Assembly (NCBI RefSeq): GCF_023343835.1
Contig: NC_064437.1
Coordinates: 11,063,001-11,127,000 of the forward strand
Direction of reading: 5' to 3'
Length of the DNA stretch: 64,000 nt
Origin: Lagopus muta
Lineage: Eukaryota; Chordata; Aves; Galliformes; Phasianidae
The notes under the pieces were generated by a model, which was not told the DNA's origin, ran no database searches, and worked only from the letters and a program-made list of their open reading frames with translations. This document shows, in pieces, positions 63,426-64,000 of the stretch. Numbering within the stretch: the stretch's first letter is position 1; every line of letters starts with the position of its first letter. Both the position numbers and the translations under genes were made by a program.

Positions 63426-64000
63426 ACTTTCATTGTTCTGTGGTCTAAGAGCATTAGTTTGGTGGCTGTGGTTTTTTTTAAATAGACTTGCATTTGAACT
63501 CTTAAGCTCTGATCAACCCATGCAGTTTGTAATCCAAACAGTAAGAATAATCTCAGTAAGGCCTACAGTTATCATTACAGCATCAACATTCGCTTGTAAA
63601 AAAGAAAAAAAAAATCTTTTTCATTTCTTAAAAGACAGAGAAACAGCTGGCAACGAGCCAGCAGTTAGTTGATAGGAAGGAAACATTTTCAGGAAGCACA
63701 TCGTTTTTCAACTTTCTTTTGATGCAGTGAATTTACTGCTGCATCTCTAAACTACACCTGCTTGAGGCGTAGTTTATTTTTCAGTAAGATCTCTTAGGTA
63801 TCAGTGCTAAAGTCACTGTGCTAAACCCATCTGAATTTTTTAGCACAAGCTTCTTTAAGAGTTATTTTACAAATAAGCCACGTTTTCAACTGAAGAGCAC
63901 ATGCAGAGCCTTAGCACAAAACATGATAAGCTAGAGTAGTTTAAGTTTATGGAATCATGTAAAAATTACTAAGAAATTTTACTATGGTAAACATGCTGAC
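63426..64000. other. Downstream intergenic DNA
   Basis: No supported exon on either strand. In mammals the next gene, FUBP1, converges on NEXN from the opposite strand. A minus-strand FUBP1 3' UTR could reach in here, but nothing in the sequence proves it. Confidence 0.45.

Overview
This is vertebrate nuclear DNA, almost certainly from a bird and most likely a galliform such as chicken. CR1 LINE fragments are scattered through it, a Galluhop-type (Mariner1_GG-like) DNA transposon remnant lies at 44518-45037, and both protein-coding genes read as close orthologues of human genes that are neighbours on 1p31.1. No prokaryotic operon, CRISPR array or phage is present.

Layout. (1) 1-1300 is the probable 5' end of USP33 on the minus strand: intron 1 plus a non-coding first exon that shares a CpG-island bidirectional promoter (about 1040-2000) with the next gene. 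(2) 2497-34680, plus strand, is MIGA1 (mitoguardin 1, formerly FAM73A). I could assemble 15 coding exons with consistent splice phases, giving 601 codons plus stop. The intron after coding exon 6 is 17.7 kb. (3) 34681 to about 38800 is the MIGA1 3' UTR and intergenic DNA, with a long purine-rich tract at 36992-37115. (4) About 38810-39960 is a second CpG island holding the promoter and non-coding first exon of NEXN. It has MEF2, MCAT/TEAD and CArG-like sites, as expected for a striated-muscle gene. (5) 47549-62848, plus strand, is NEXN (nexilin): 12 coding exons giving 675 codons plus stop, the same length as I recall for human nexilin. Its 3' UTR ends near a poly(A) signal at 63403. (6) 63430-64000 is downstream intergenic DNA with no supported gene.

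The two genes are not functionally coupled. MIGA1 is a ubiquitous outer-mitochondrial-membrane protein involved in mitochondrial fusion, ER contact and lipid handling. NEXN is an actin-binding Z-disc protein. Their order (USP33 | MIGA1 > NEXN >) is ordinary conserved synteny.

I found no convincing undescribed system. The observations most worth checking concern RNA processing and protein architecture. They are: an alternative nexilin C-terminus made by a 104-nt intron that overlaps the apparent stop codon; a CAGCAG tandem acceptor; a weak nexilin donor with an early stop if its intron is retained; a 23-C homopolymer as the last MIGA1 polypyrimidine tract; a one-exon-per-repeat layout in nexilin; and a phospho-FFAT-like motif across a MIGA1 exon junction. 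Comparisons with human proteins and with repeat consensus sequences are from memory. No alignment or database search was run.
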